Source: Zopfochytrium polystomum
Lineage: Eukaryota; Chytridiomycota; Chytridiomycetes; Chytridiales; Chytridiaceae
Length of the DNA: 64,000 nt
NCBI GenBank assembly: GCA_025765615.1
Contig: JAIVFJ010000275.1
Coordinates: 1-64,000 of the forward strand
Direction: 5' to 3'
Shown here: in pieces, positions 11,501 to 23,096 of the stretch
How positions within the stretch are numbered: the stretch's first letter is position 1
Layout: each line of letters starts with the position of its first letter
The notes under the pieces: model-generated
What the model saw: only the letters and a program-made list of their open reading frames with translations
Told to the model about the DNA's origin: nothing
Databases searched by the model: none
Made by a program: the position numbers and the translations under genes

Positions 11501-14500
11501 GAATCGCGACTCCACTTTCTTTGATCCAGCGCCGCGGGCGGCTTCCAAAAGGGTCTTCAGTGTGAATTTCGGGACGAACGCAAGCAGTAGCTGATGGGAA
11601 TTGATAGATTTAACAAAGCAAGACGAGTCACCTATATCCTGAATTCGAACATCCATTGTGTTCTTGGCACCCCCCAAAATATCTTTCAACTGAGAAAAAC
11701 AGCGTCGAATGCTCCGTTCCAGGCTTTTGCCAGTTGCTTGGACTTAATTTTTCAAGTATTTGGTCTCCAAAATCACCGTTCGTTGATATAACGCCATCCG
11801 ATATTTTTTTTAAATTGGACTCAAAGAAACTATGAAGGAAGTACTTCGCAAGGGTTTCTTCATCGAACAAAGAAGGCAAGAACTGCTCTGTTTCCGAAGT
11901 TTTTCTTGAGACAGATGAGGATCCAGTCGAAAAGCGCTCTGAAAATGAGTCATCGATCATCGACAGGCCTCGAGACATTGCCAAAGAAGATCGGCGGTCG
12001 AAAACACCCCGAGGAAGGATATCTCCCAATAGGGGCGACTCGGGTTGGCTGGGATGACGCATTAGCGGTGATCCGCCAAGTACGGTTGGATCGACAAGTG
12101 CCCCGGAGACGGAATTGACAGACTGATGCCTGGCGAAGGGCACCCCTGCATCTGTGGGCTTTTGGTCTCCTGTGATTTCCCCAAACTGTCGCACCACTTT
12201 CATGTAAGGATATGCTAAGCAGGTAAATCGAGGTTTCTTCATTATTGAGCAAATGTGGTATGCTGTAGGAACGATTGAAAAGTCTCTTCCCACTCCATAA
12301 GTTTGGTTTTTTCGGAAGTGGAACGCCTGGATCGCCGCTTGGTCATCCTCTGTGTCTTCGACATTGATAGTCGAGGCGAAATTGGCAATTTTATCGAAAG
12401 TAAAAATCTCCTCGAAAATAACCCGATCCTGAGATAGTACATCAGTAGCAATTTCATCAAAAAGGTCCAGCCACCGCCCGGAGGTCTCTGACATATTTGA
12501 GATGATCGGCTCGGACCATAGCTCCGTCACAACTGTTTGACGAATTCGATCCAGTAAGATCACATACTGAATCCCGCAATAAATCATGTCCACCTGAGGA
12601 TCAATACATTGGTTGGACAATCGGGGAACTGTAACTTCTCGGTACATTGTCATGGAGTCATTCGCTTGGCAAACTAGTGTGTAACCACTTTTCGCTCGTG
12701 CGCAGTATAGGTGCTGGAACGCCAGTTGAGACAAAGGTAAGAAAGGAACGTTGCCTTGGGCATTGTGGTAGTGGGGGTTAATGTCGGCCAGCCATACCCA
12801 ACGCTGCATCCTCAAGTATGACTTTGGTCCACTTGCGGAATAAAGTTGCATTTGAGATGCCGAGGTAATTGCACGTTTCAGGATAGCGGCGAGCGAAGTT
12901 ACCGTCGGCTCTTTTGACAGCTCCTGAGCGATAATATCCTCGTCAGATCCGCCGAGGTCTTCATTTTTCAAATTATACTTGATAATGATTCGGCGCAAAG
13001 ACTTTTTGCAAAGTAACATCGACGAGTGTTGATTTAATTGGCGCGACTTATGGCCACTGTGCGGTATCGACCTGGAGTTGGACAGATAATGGCAAAGCTC
13101 CTCCACTATAACTCTGCGTCCGTGAAGAGGAATATTAAAAAAGCTCATCTTCAAGGATATTACAAAGCTGGAAACCACGAACTCGGTCTCCGGAACCAGG
13201 CGGAGCATTACAAAACCAACGGGATAATCCTGAGGGTACTTTTTGATGAAAAGAAGCCGTCGCATAGAAAACGAGCTCCAGTTCATGAGCAAATGGACAA
13301 GGTGAAGCATGGCGGAGGGAAGTCGTGGTCCTGCGAGACTTTTACCGGCCTCCGCCCCAGTCTCGACACGATCATTCCGCATCAACCTTCTTGTGGCAGA
13401 GCCATACGGGCTCAGGCCAGTCACAACCTTGTGTGCGAAGCTAGGCTTCAGAATGATATCAGTTTCCCAATCTTCCAGGCTGAGTGGTTTCCGAAGCATA
13501 ATCTGAGTTATTAGTTGCCACACATACGATAGATCTGGTGCTCCAGGATCCGCAAGAAGGTTGGACATTCCAGACGACCCAATGAGTGGCTGATTCTTTA
13601 TATCTACGTGGGGAATGTTGGCTGTGGCAGCATCGGAGTCAAAAGAGGCGACTGCCCTCATGAGCTCATCAACTTCTGCAATCCCGACCATTTGTGATAG
13701 CAGGTGAGGAAGCCGTTCGCCACCATCTTCGGCCCTTTCCAAGCTTGTACTCATGAGAACGAAGTCCAGGTCTGCAAGGATCTTCAATTCGGCTCTCGGA
13801 AACTTCAGCCGCCCCAACGAGTTGGCCTTTTCAAACTGCTTGACTGATAAAACGTCACCAGCGGATCGATTCCAATTAAACTTCACGGCATAAAGGATCC
13901 AAACTTTGGGAAGCCAAGGTTTCACCAGCAGTACCTCGGCCTTGTAAACTGCCGCATTCACTTCTCTCAACTTCAAAAACGAAACTGAGAACCCCTCTTG
14001 CAGTCTTGCATTGACGGCTTGTCCAACAGTTACTCTAAGCAGATAATTTTTGAATTCGCAAATTATCAACTGCGATGGCTGTGCCTGGAGAGTCGGAACC
14101 TGGTAGGTCAAAATGGTAGATAGAACATTGCGCGCTACTTGACTTAAATCGGGAGTGCGCCGCTCATTCTGCTCAGTATCTTCGGCGTTTAATGCTGTCT
14201 GGTTGGAAGTAACTCGGTCTCGAAAGTCCTCGGTAAAGTGCCAATCTCGCGTTAGAAAATGAAAATGGTAGAAGTTTGGTGGAATCAGCGTATCTGACGA
14301 CACTGGATCGAGATAATCGCAATTCACCGCAAAGGTAAGTTTCCCGTTTGCAGCTGTGGCGAGGAACTCCATGCCCTCGCTGTCAACAACGTGACCAAAG
14401 TTCGTACCAATAGTGTATCCATCGACCAAGCCTATCTGGATCAATGTAACGAAGACATTTTCCTTCGTCAGTCGACGGCAAACATCGCGATAGATGAATT

Positions 14501-15793
14501 CTCCGCCTTTGATGGGATTCGCCACACCATCGGTGAGAAAAATAATGGCTGGCCGGCTTCGACTTTGCAAAAGTCGAAGTGACCAAAGCCCGTGTTCCAA
14601 ACTGTTCAAAGGAGACGGCTCAAAGCTAATTTCTTCGTTGTGACCATCATGATGGGGATTGAGTAACTCATTATAGTGGTGGAAGCGATCATCCTGATGA
14701 ATATGAAAGGCATCCGCCTGTATCATACTTGTTAAAGCATTCTCGTACTGGTCAAGCGCATCGGAAAGTCGTTCCACCAGATCATTCAAATTTGCCCCGG
14801 ATATGAGAAAATCTTGAACAAGAACATGGATGGGATGCTTCATTGGGCGGCGTGAGGGGTTTGAGCTTCCTGGGTCATTATAGGATTTACCATACTCTGC
14901 GAGTGCCGTTAAATAGATCTCGGGGGATATCTGTTTCACCATCAGATGGAAATTTGGACGTGCAGTGACACTTTCACCTTTGAAATATGTCCCGTAACAG
15001 AGTTAGTAATACAATATGTTCGACTCATCCCGTCAAGGCACTTGCACATCCTAAGCGATTGAAGGTTGCTACATATGTTCGGAAAGAAATGGCTCCTCTT
15101 ACGTTTCAAAGACATAAGCAACCAACGTGCGACATTTGTCCTTAATTTGTTCCACTACCCGCATTGACCCAGAAACATCTACTACCATCGAAATACGGTA
15201 ACGCCTGGCCATGCATACGATTCGAGAGCTTGGGATAATGCGGAAATAGCGGTTTTTGTCACTGAAAGGATCCGTCTGGCTGCGCTCGGGGGTGAAGCCA
15301 AGCTCCCATTCAAATGTCGTACCGCTGGTCTTCAAGTCCAACAATTTATAGTCGAGTGAGTCCTGCAGTTCGGCAAGAGGGTCATCATTTCGCAAACGAA
15401 GAGGGCGGAAATTTTCATTACTTTCTCGAAATCGGTCACGGACCACGGCCGGTACATCATTCTAAGAATCCATTCGAGAATATCAGCACGACCAGAGAGT
15501 TCAGCATTCTCCTCCAATATTGCCAGTGCAGTTACATCCTCCACTGCTACATCTGGACTTAAAAGTGAATTAAAAGAGAGTTGCGGATGTGTCGTACCCT
15601 CTGGGATAGTTCCACCAATGAGTCCCGATCGAGTTCCATCCTTGAAAGAGGGGTGAATAGTTGTGGTCGAGCTGTCTTCGCCGCTGTTTGTATTGATGGA
15701 GGTCTCACGCTGATATTCAAGAGTTGGAGCGACCGACGGCCGAAGATTGACTTTGGCCTGTCGCTCTCTTTTCGCGGAGTCCATTCGCCCCAT
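5521..15793 (-). CDS. SZT2: SZT2 homologue (KICSTOR complex subunit)
   Basis: SZT2 is the very large scaffold of KICSTOR, which in animals anchors GATOR1 to lysosomes so that TORC1 is switched off when amino acids are low. The gene is read in about nine or more exons on minus: roughly 15793-15543, 15465-15099, 15000-11650, then blocks ending near 11075, 10870, 10560, 9871, 9018, 6875 and 5521. Introns are short. The N-terminal part carries a von Willebrand A-like fold with YRISMVVDVSGSM (near 15170) and AIIFLTDGVANP (near 14530). Family signatures follow: an FGHV block, DWSSFSMRRLLFI, ISNRHNMFVFAVRDSIFYIRLG and a late LTKADVDFI block. The product is about 3,100-3,300 residues, like human SZT2 (about 3,400). 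The start is one of two ATGs at 15793 or 15784. An intron is required between 15543 and 15464 to join the first two frames. The head-to-head neighbour starts 36 bp away. Confidence 0.9.
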
Positions 15794-15829
15794 CCACGTC
15801 AAAATCCTTTTCAAGAATCTCCAGACAGG

Positions 15830-18228
15830 ATGCCAGACGCTACGATGAACGTTGACGCAGCCCACGCACCCACGGCCCTTCCATCCTCTTCATCGTCAAT
15901 CGTCGCCGCTCCTTCCTTCTCCGAACCTTCGGCGGCTGCGACAACGAGTGCTGTTATCGCTGCTGCAGCCACCAACGAACGCCTAACTGAAACAGCGGTC
16001 GCGACGGCTTCAACCGTGTCAACTGCAGAACCGATTGCGCCGATCGCAATCCCTGCAACGACTTCGGCTGCGTCTCCAACTGCCGCCGCTGCTTCGTCCA
16101 ACACCTCAGTGAAGTTAAACAGTGCCGGTAGCACGAATGCAAATGTGGATTCAAGCAAGGATGTTGCCAGTGCTGCGGGAAAGGACAATAACAAAAGCAA
16201 CGATGCGGGTGCCACGAAAGCTTGGGGCCTTCTGACATCGCTTAACGAGGAGCTTCCATCATTCAGACTTGCGAAAGTTGCGACTGCTGCAGCAGGTGCC
16301 TCTGAGGTTGGTAATACCAACCTTGGGAAGGGCGCCGCAGGCTCTGGCTATCTGTGCGGTCGGCACCGGGAATGCGACATTGTCATTAATAACCAGCAAC
16401 TTTCAAAGCGGCACTGCCTAATATTCAAGGCAAGCCAACGCTCCGTTGAAAACCTTGAACCAAATAATGCCCTTTACAGGAATTCGGCGGAACGGACGGC
16501 GAAGGCGGACATGTTTACATTGAAGACATGAGGTGAGCCCAAAGACTTATATTTTTGCTGCATGGGACTGATTTTTCGAAAGCACAAATGGGACATACGT
16601 AAATGGGGAAAAGATCCAGAAAAACAAGCGGCATCGTCTTTTCGACGGAGATGAAATACAACTTGCCCGATACGATCCAAAGAAAAGCTCGAATGTGTTT
16701 AACGATAAGTGTTCGTGCCACATCTACTTGCTTAATTGGGCTAAGAGCGAACAGTCTGGATTTTCCAAATTCCGCCAGAAGTTAAAGGAAAGCCCAGCGT
16801 GAGTCCTATTTAACTGCTTCAATGTGTTCTCACCGTTGGATCTCCAGTCTTTTCATGACCAGTACATTCTTACGGATGCCCTTGGATCGTAAGTGGAAGA
16901 ATTAGTAAGTAATGGGCTTATACGAATACCAGGGGAAACTTTGCAACAGTTCGCTTGGGCAAACGTCGTGATACTGGCCAAAGTTTTGCCGTAAAAATCG
17001 TCGATAAAAAGAGATTCAAAGGAAAACCAAAAATGGCGGAGAGCATCAAGCAGGAGGTTTCGATACTGACGGCCATCAATCACGTATGGTTGAATTTCAA
17101 TGCAGAACATAGGCTGACTTACCATAGCCCTGTGTAATTCATATTGCTGGAGTTTTCGACACCGACGAAAGCGTTAACATCGTGATGGAACTGTGCGTTT
17201 GCGTTCAAATATTTAGAGCAACTAACTGCTACATAGTGCACGAGGAGGCGAACTCTTCGATTTGATCATTGACAAGAAGAAATTTACGGAAAGCGAAGCT
17301 CGAGTTATCATGCTTCAAATTTTTTCCGTCCTTCAATACCTTCATGAACGCGATATTGTGCACCGAGACCTAAAGCCTGGTAGAAGAAGCTGCACATTTG
17401 CGCGTGGACTGAGTTAACTTTCTACTCTAGAAAATATTCTTCTGGTTTCGAAGAAACCCGGAGACTTCCGTTTAAAAATCTCCGATTTCGGATTGGCGAA
17501 GCTAGTTGGCGAAGATTCTTTTATGAAAACTCTCTGTGGAACCCCGAACTATGTCGCACCGGAGGTTCTTTCTCCAGCAGCGGGTAGGGCCTACGGGAAA
17601 GCCGTTGATCTCTGGAGCTGTGGAGTTATCCTTTACATTTGGTTCGTTACATTTGGTCGTTTGTCGCCAAAAGTTCATTCTGACGAGGTGCAGCCTTTGC
17701 GGTTTCCCTCCATTTTCAGAGGAACTTGCTCCGCCGAGCATGTCTGAGCAAATCAAGGGAGGATTATACAATTTTCCTTCGCCTTATTGGGATGAGGTTT
17801 CCGCCGAAGGTTTGACCATTGTTCTCGCCGCTTTCTGCAATAACATGTACATTACAGCGATTGATCTTGTGAAGAAGCTAATGACAGTCGATCCGGATAC
17901 GCGGTTAACCGCGGAGGAAGCTATCAATCACCCCTGGTTTCAAGTAATTCTTCCGTTTAATTGGATCACCAGTAGCTTACATCAATTGAAACAGCTTGAT
18001 ATGGATCGCTTGAAACAAGATCCCAACCTCACACCAATTTTCTCTTCTACAATCGTGCACCTCGCGGATTTCCGGCGCGGCGACACTTTCCTCTCGGCAA
18101 AACAAGATGAGCCCGAGAGCGGCGGTCTTCCTGATTCTGCGAACGGTGACGGCATCAAACGGAAATTGGAGGAGGCTTCAAGAGGATCAGATGATGGAGG
18201 AGATCAAAAACGCGCTAAACAAGTTTGA
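15830..18228 (+). CDS. CHK2: Chk2/Rad53-type checkpoint kinase with FHA domain
   Basis: A DNA-damage and replication checkpoint serine/threonine kinase. The start is ATG at 15830 ([12 protein letters not shown]). A low-complexity Ala/Thr/Ser N-terminus of about 160 residues precedes the FHA domain: [19 protein letters not shown], then [12 protein letters not shown] after two introns. The kinase domain shows the glycine loop [29 protein letters not shown] (interrupted by an intron after HRDLKP), [19 protein letters not shown] and [12 protein letters not shown]. The C-terminus is lysine-rich ([18 protein letters not shown]), a plausible nuclear signal. Exons read by eye: 15830-16444, 16480-16532, 16583-16798, 16848-16888, from 16933 and further short ones. 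The first intron is only 35 nt. Lobe order and the FHA make this Chk2/Rad53/Cds1 rather than another CAMK. Confidence 0.92.
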
Positions 18229-20243
18229 AACCTGCATTGTCAAAACCATTGATAAACAACAACGAGAAAATTAATGAGAGAGAGATTCGACCCTCTCCCA
18301 GTTTGCAAAATTCTTCTGGCTGAAGAACCTTTTCAACAGCATTGACAGAGATGTCTTCGACCCAAAGTCAACTGCAGTGGTAGGTCCTGGCTTCGGGCCT
18401 GCGAAGTTCCAGGTCATTGTAGGCGCTATATGCGGCTCACCAACCTCAATAATCCTTGTGGCTTGGCCTGACTGTGCTGCCTGAGATGCTGCTCTTTCTC
18501 AAGTGCCTTGCAGAACTCGTGCCTCAAGCTGGCAAAGCTTCGTTTCACGACTGCTATCTCCAGGTAGGTTTCTGCTGTCCTTCTGCTGCCTGCTGGCCAA
18601 ACTGCCTGACCTCATGGGAAGGAAAACAAAGTCATAGGAGAAGAAAACAGTTTTGTGAAGTTATGAGATTCTCCAGTATCTCACACAAGGTGTTGGTCAT
18701 AGTTTAGGTTCTCGATGAGCTCTTACTTTACTATGGGACATATAACACATCACATATCTTTTACATAACATGGGAACCTATCTGAATGTAGACTAATTAT
18801 TCGTTCCATTGACCTGTCCTCGAAAGTAAAGATGAGTTGAGATGGCATTTGGGCTGTTCCCAGTGTTATTTACACTTCCCCCGCTCTTTGACACTGTATG
18901 AGTGCTTGGAGATAGTTTGGATCCTCAGTCCTGTATACCACACCAGTGAGAAGGCGACGTCTCAAGAAGGTAGAAGGGTTGAGGCCACGAAGTAAAGTGA
19001 GCCACTGAAACGTAGGAAGAAAGGAATGATACAACTGAGGTTTGAACTGAGGACTTGTCTGAGGGAGCAAGCGACATCAATTCGGAAAGTCTTCAAATCC
19101 ATCTTGCCGGAAGAGGAAGGTGGTACAAACCAAGGTGAGTATATCATCCCTTAGTGCTCTTAACGCGCTGCAAGTGGGGAATGTGGGTGGCCCCTCTCGT
19201 GATGGCATGATCCACTGCTGGCTCTGTGTTTGAGTCAGGATCCCTGGGGTGTGATTGCCGCGGCGACAGGGCGGCAGCCTCCCCGGCGTGGCCCCTGTCG
19301 TCCCTATCCCCCTTGCGTTGGCGTCGACGCCCCTGGCGGCGAGGCCCTTGGCGTCGCCCCTTCCAGAGGCGGCCCCCTTCTTCTGTGCCTTGGTCCTGTT
19401 GCTGTGAAAGAGAGTTGTGAGAATGAGCGATGTGATAAAGCCTGTTGGTTGAGTGGTAGAGTGGTTTGCAGCCGGTGTTTCTGTGTTTGAGTTCCCAGCC
19501 GGCTTCTGACCCCTAAACTGTCAACTCCTCTCCCTCCCCTTGTCCCTGACGACAATGAGGTTAAACGCAGCACCCTCCGTGATGAGGTATGCTAGTTTGC
19601 TTTGTGTCTGTCCTGTTGCTACTAACCACTACTGTTGTGATTACAAATGTGCTCGCCGCCCCGTCTTCGCTGGTGGGCTGTCTTTACTGATTGTTCAGAC
19701 CTGCCGCAAAAAATACTGAGAGCTACACTTTCTGGCGTGTTTGGGTATCCTTGGGAGAAACATTGCCCAACCGGAACTCAAGTCCCATTCGAAGTCCTCA
19801 TGCCTGTGCAGAGAAATGTGGGACACGAACGCCGCCGATTTTCACATCGCATTCCGCTGTGAACGCTTTCTGTAACATTTGCACCGATGCGATGGCATAT
19901 TGTCAAAAAATTCCGACCAAGTTTTTTTGTCGCTCACCGAGCCATCGCCAAACCCGTACCGAAAACCTCAACCACTCCACGTCGGTTAGCAAACGCGATG
20001 ATGAGGATGGGCGTAGTGAATGGAGCCACGGGCGCTTTAATAGGTGTCGGTGCGAGTGGGCCGTTACTAATGGAATGAATCTTCGTCTCACTTCCAGCGA
20101 CGTGTCCTGCGGCCACTCCCACATTTCAATCGGCAGTTCGGTTCGATACCCCTCCATCACACCCGATCTGTTATAAAATCGCGGCCCTTCTCCGAAATTC
20201 GCGCACCGTCTCCTCTGATCGGCTGTCTCCTCCCTCACTCATT
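18229..20243. other. Intergenic stretch without a convincing gene
   Basis: The only open frames are short, unlike any family I know, and are not supported by splice signals. A GC-rich block at 19250-19400 can be read open in several frames. A tRNA-like A-box/B-box pattern (TGGTTGAGTGG, GTGTTTGAGTTC) lies near 19445-19500 but does not fold into a full tRNA. The last 500 bp are probably promoter and 5' UTR of the ankyrin gene. Confidence 0.5.
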
Positions 20244-23018
20244 ATGCGAAGAGCCGCTGGTGAGTGTCGATTGTCACTGCTGTATTCATGGTAAACAATG
20301 GTGCGGAATCACAGGTGCAAAAACAACGCCTGAATCAACGGAGATCAGTCCTGCCACAACATCGAACTCTCTTCTATCTAAAATGAGAACGCGATCAACT
20401 TCAACGCCAGTTGCTGCAGCGGGGAAAACAAAACCTGAACCCCCTCCGCCCAGTTTGACAGACGCAGTGCCAGAATCCGCACCAGTAGAGCCAGGATCTG
20501 CGACCGTCCCTTCGTCTGGCCTTGGATCGTTTTTGGGAATACGACGTCGCGGCGCCAGCAACCATTCCTCGCCAACATCACCGGCTTCGGCCATACCCTC
20601 ACAAACTGTGGCCACGGGTTCTGGCGCTAAAGTCCTGGTTCATAGTCAGTCATATAATGCGTCGTTCCCGGTACCTCGATCACCATCGATCGCGTCGACA
20701 CTCAGCACAGCCAATGGGAGAAGAGATATGTTTTCCATTAACCCCCAGCTCCCGATCAGTTTTGCCGAGTTCAGGAAGTCGGATACCAATCCCCGGAAAC
20801 AGCGATCTGCTCTTGGCGCGTTGCACAGGCAAGATATGCGGTTACGTGCTCAAAATAAGATCGCGCGTAAACCGTTCAAAGGTCGTGCCTTACATTGGTA
20901 CCGACGTTCTGCTGATTGAGCATTCTTCCAGAGCCAAAATTCAAGGAGGAGAAGAACAAAAAGGGTTTCAAGCTGACAGGCTTGCTGCAAAAAAAAAAAC
21001 GAAAGCGGTCTCGGTTTGGTAAGCAAGATAGATCCACTGATTTCCCTTCTTGAATTGTTGACCTTCAGTCCTTCTATTGCAGAAACCTTTCATCTTCTCT
21101 ACCTTGCAATACTAGACCAGCGCACAGCTTTAGCTTGTTCTTACTTGGACGAAATATCCTCTGCAGCATTGAGAAGGAAGCAGCCGGCACTCGCGAGCAA
21201 GATATTTTTCACTGCTTTGGGGAAAGCTGCGGAAAGTATTTGTATCATTATGCTTGATAAGGGATTCCCAGTGAGCGTCAATACTCCGGTGGCGCTGAAC
21301 AAAGTAGATGTTGCTGCAATGCTGGCGACAAAGGAGAAACTCAGTCCACTGAGCGCGAACAAGTCTACCACGGTCCAGAAGGGAGGAGATGCTGTTATTT
21401 CACCCACTCCCTCGTTTGAGCTGCCGTCTTCATTTATGGCTGCCGTTAGTCTTGGCCTTGAAAATGTCGTTCGGGTGATGATTAAAGTAAGATAACCTTC
21501 TTTAGATCGTATTTGTGTGTGCTTATATTTATCATCCAGAGGGCGGACGTCAACCAAACATGGAATGGTCTAACTCCGCTGCATTTAGCCGCTTTGAAGA
21601 ATTGGGCAAGTCTCTCGCAGCTACTACTGGATAGTGGGGCGGATCCAAGCCTCGGTATTCTTCTTCAGCAGTACGCTTTCCTGCACAGATTGAAGTCAAC
21701 GTCTACTGCAACGCCTCAAGTTGTTCTTGGCCCAAACTCCTCTGCCCCTTCACCAACGGAGCCTGGTGTGGCGAGGTCTTCAGCAAATAGACATTCGGCC
21801 TACATTCCTCCCGCAGCTATGGACAGTCTCATGATTCGTTCGAACTCCATGGACGCAACGAGTCTGATTATACAACGACCAACCTTCGATATTGGCACTG
21901 TTGCCTCCCCCTCAGTATCAGATGCGTCACCGGGCTCTGTCCGTTCGTCTCCAGCTCCGAGACCTTCCACCCCACTGTCAACTCGAGGTCCTCGACCGAA
22001 AGGCTATTCCATCATTCCTCAAGCTGGGTCGCCACCCCCAGATCCGGAAAAATTGAAGAACGAATTTTCTGGATGGCCTCTAGAGACGAGTCGCGACATG
22101 AAAATACTTCCAGTTGAGCTTGCAGCTGCTTGCGGACACGTAGAAATAGTCCGTCTGATGTTGCCAAGGTAAGGGGTGCAAAGCAACGAGCCTCAAAGCA
22201 GTTATTCACCTTCGTGAACGCTGGGATTCCTTCGTACAGAATGGATCCGAGGACAATGGAGTCTTCAGCATTCGCTCTGATTGTGCAGAGGGATGCAGAG
22301 ATGACGGCTTTGTTCCTTCGATCTGGAGTCCCTGCCGATCAAAGAGATGCCTACGGATCATCTGCTCTCCATCTTGCGTGCCGTTCCGGGGATATCGATG
22401 TCGTTCGGTGCCTTGTACAATCTCGAGCAAATGTGAATGATCCAGGGCAGAATGGCTGGTAGTTAACGCTTGTCACTACGATTTTTCCTTTCCTAAATTT
22501 TCTGCGAACACTTAAGGACGCCACTACACGAGGCCTTGAGCCAAAGACGCTACGAGGTGGCACGATTGCTCCTGCAATACGGTGCGGACCCACAGGCTTT
22601 GAACAGCGCTGGTGAAACCCCGAAGCAGGTTGCTCTCCGCCTAAATATTCCTGCCGGAGAAGTGGAGGACGTATTGAGTAAGTCGGTTCAGCTTGAAGTT
22701 CAGCGTCTCCGCATTTATATCAGGACTACAGACAAACCTTTCGAATCTAAGCTCATTGAGGACAACGCAAGGAGTGTTTTCCAAGATTTGAACTCTCAGG
22801 GCTTGACTGCCGCAAGTGAGGTTCGATCTGTGTTGGACGACCCTACGTCTAGTAGCCCGAAGCCGTTGCTGTCATCACCGGTGGCGTCACCAGCACTGCC
22901 TGGAGGAACACCTACGGTTTCTGGCCGAACATCCTCCGATAAAAAGTCAGAGTTAAAGGGGGTTGCCATGTTCAAGGCTCGATTTTTGAAGAAGCAGGAC
23001 TCACGAGGGGAACTTTGA
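20244..23018 (+). CDS. Ankyrin-repeat protein with proline/serine-rich linkers
   Basis: I do not recognise a specific orthologue. The ATG at 20244 gives a five-codon first exon, then a GT-AG intron to 20314. Exon 2 encodes a Ser/Pro-rich region with SFLGIRRRGAS. A lysine-rich basic patch (LLQKKKRKRSRFG, near 20980-21017) follows. Ankyrin repeats are visible: GLTPLHLAALKNWASLSQLL with DSGADP (21560-21650), ELAAACGHVEIVRLML (22115-22165), SALHLACRSGDIDVVRCLV (22360-22420) and ALSQRRYEVARLLLQYGADP (22530-22590). The repeats are split by a 450-bp Ser/Pro-rich insert. A C-terminal helical segment and another Ser/Pro tail end at 23018. At least six introns of about 50 bp are needed; those near 20880-20935 and 21018-21067 are approximate. 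The gene probably makes a cytosolic or nuclear scaffold; partner unknown. Confidence 0.8.
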
Positions 23019-23096
23019 GTTTGTCGTAGAAAGAGGAAAATAGAAAAATTGCACAATAAGGAACTCCTCATAGGAATTGGTGTTAACCCTTCAGCC

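Noticed and set aside
15811..16320. Minus-strand ORF of 169 codons
   Set aside because: It is the complement of the Ala/Thr-rich N-terminus of the Chk2-like kinase, where biased composition removes stops.
18456..18707. Plus ORF of 83 codons after the kinase
   Set aside because: No splice context, no family resemblance, ordinary chance length.
19437..19505. Possible tRNA gene
   Set aside because: The A-box and B-box look right but acceptor and anticodon stems do not pair.
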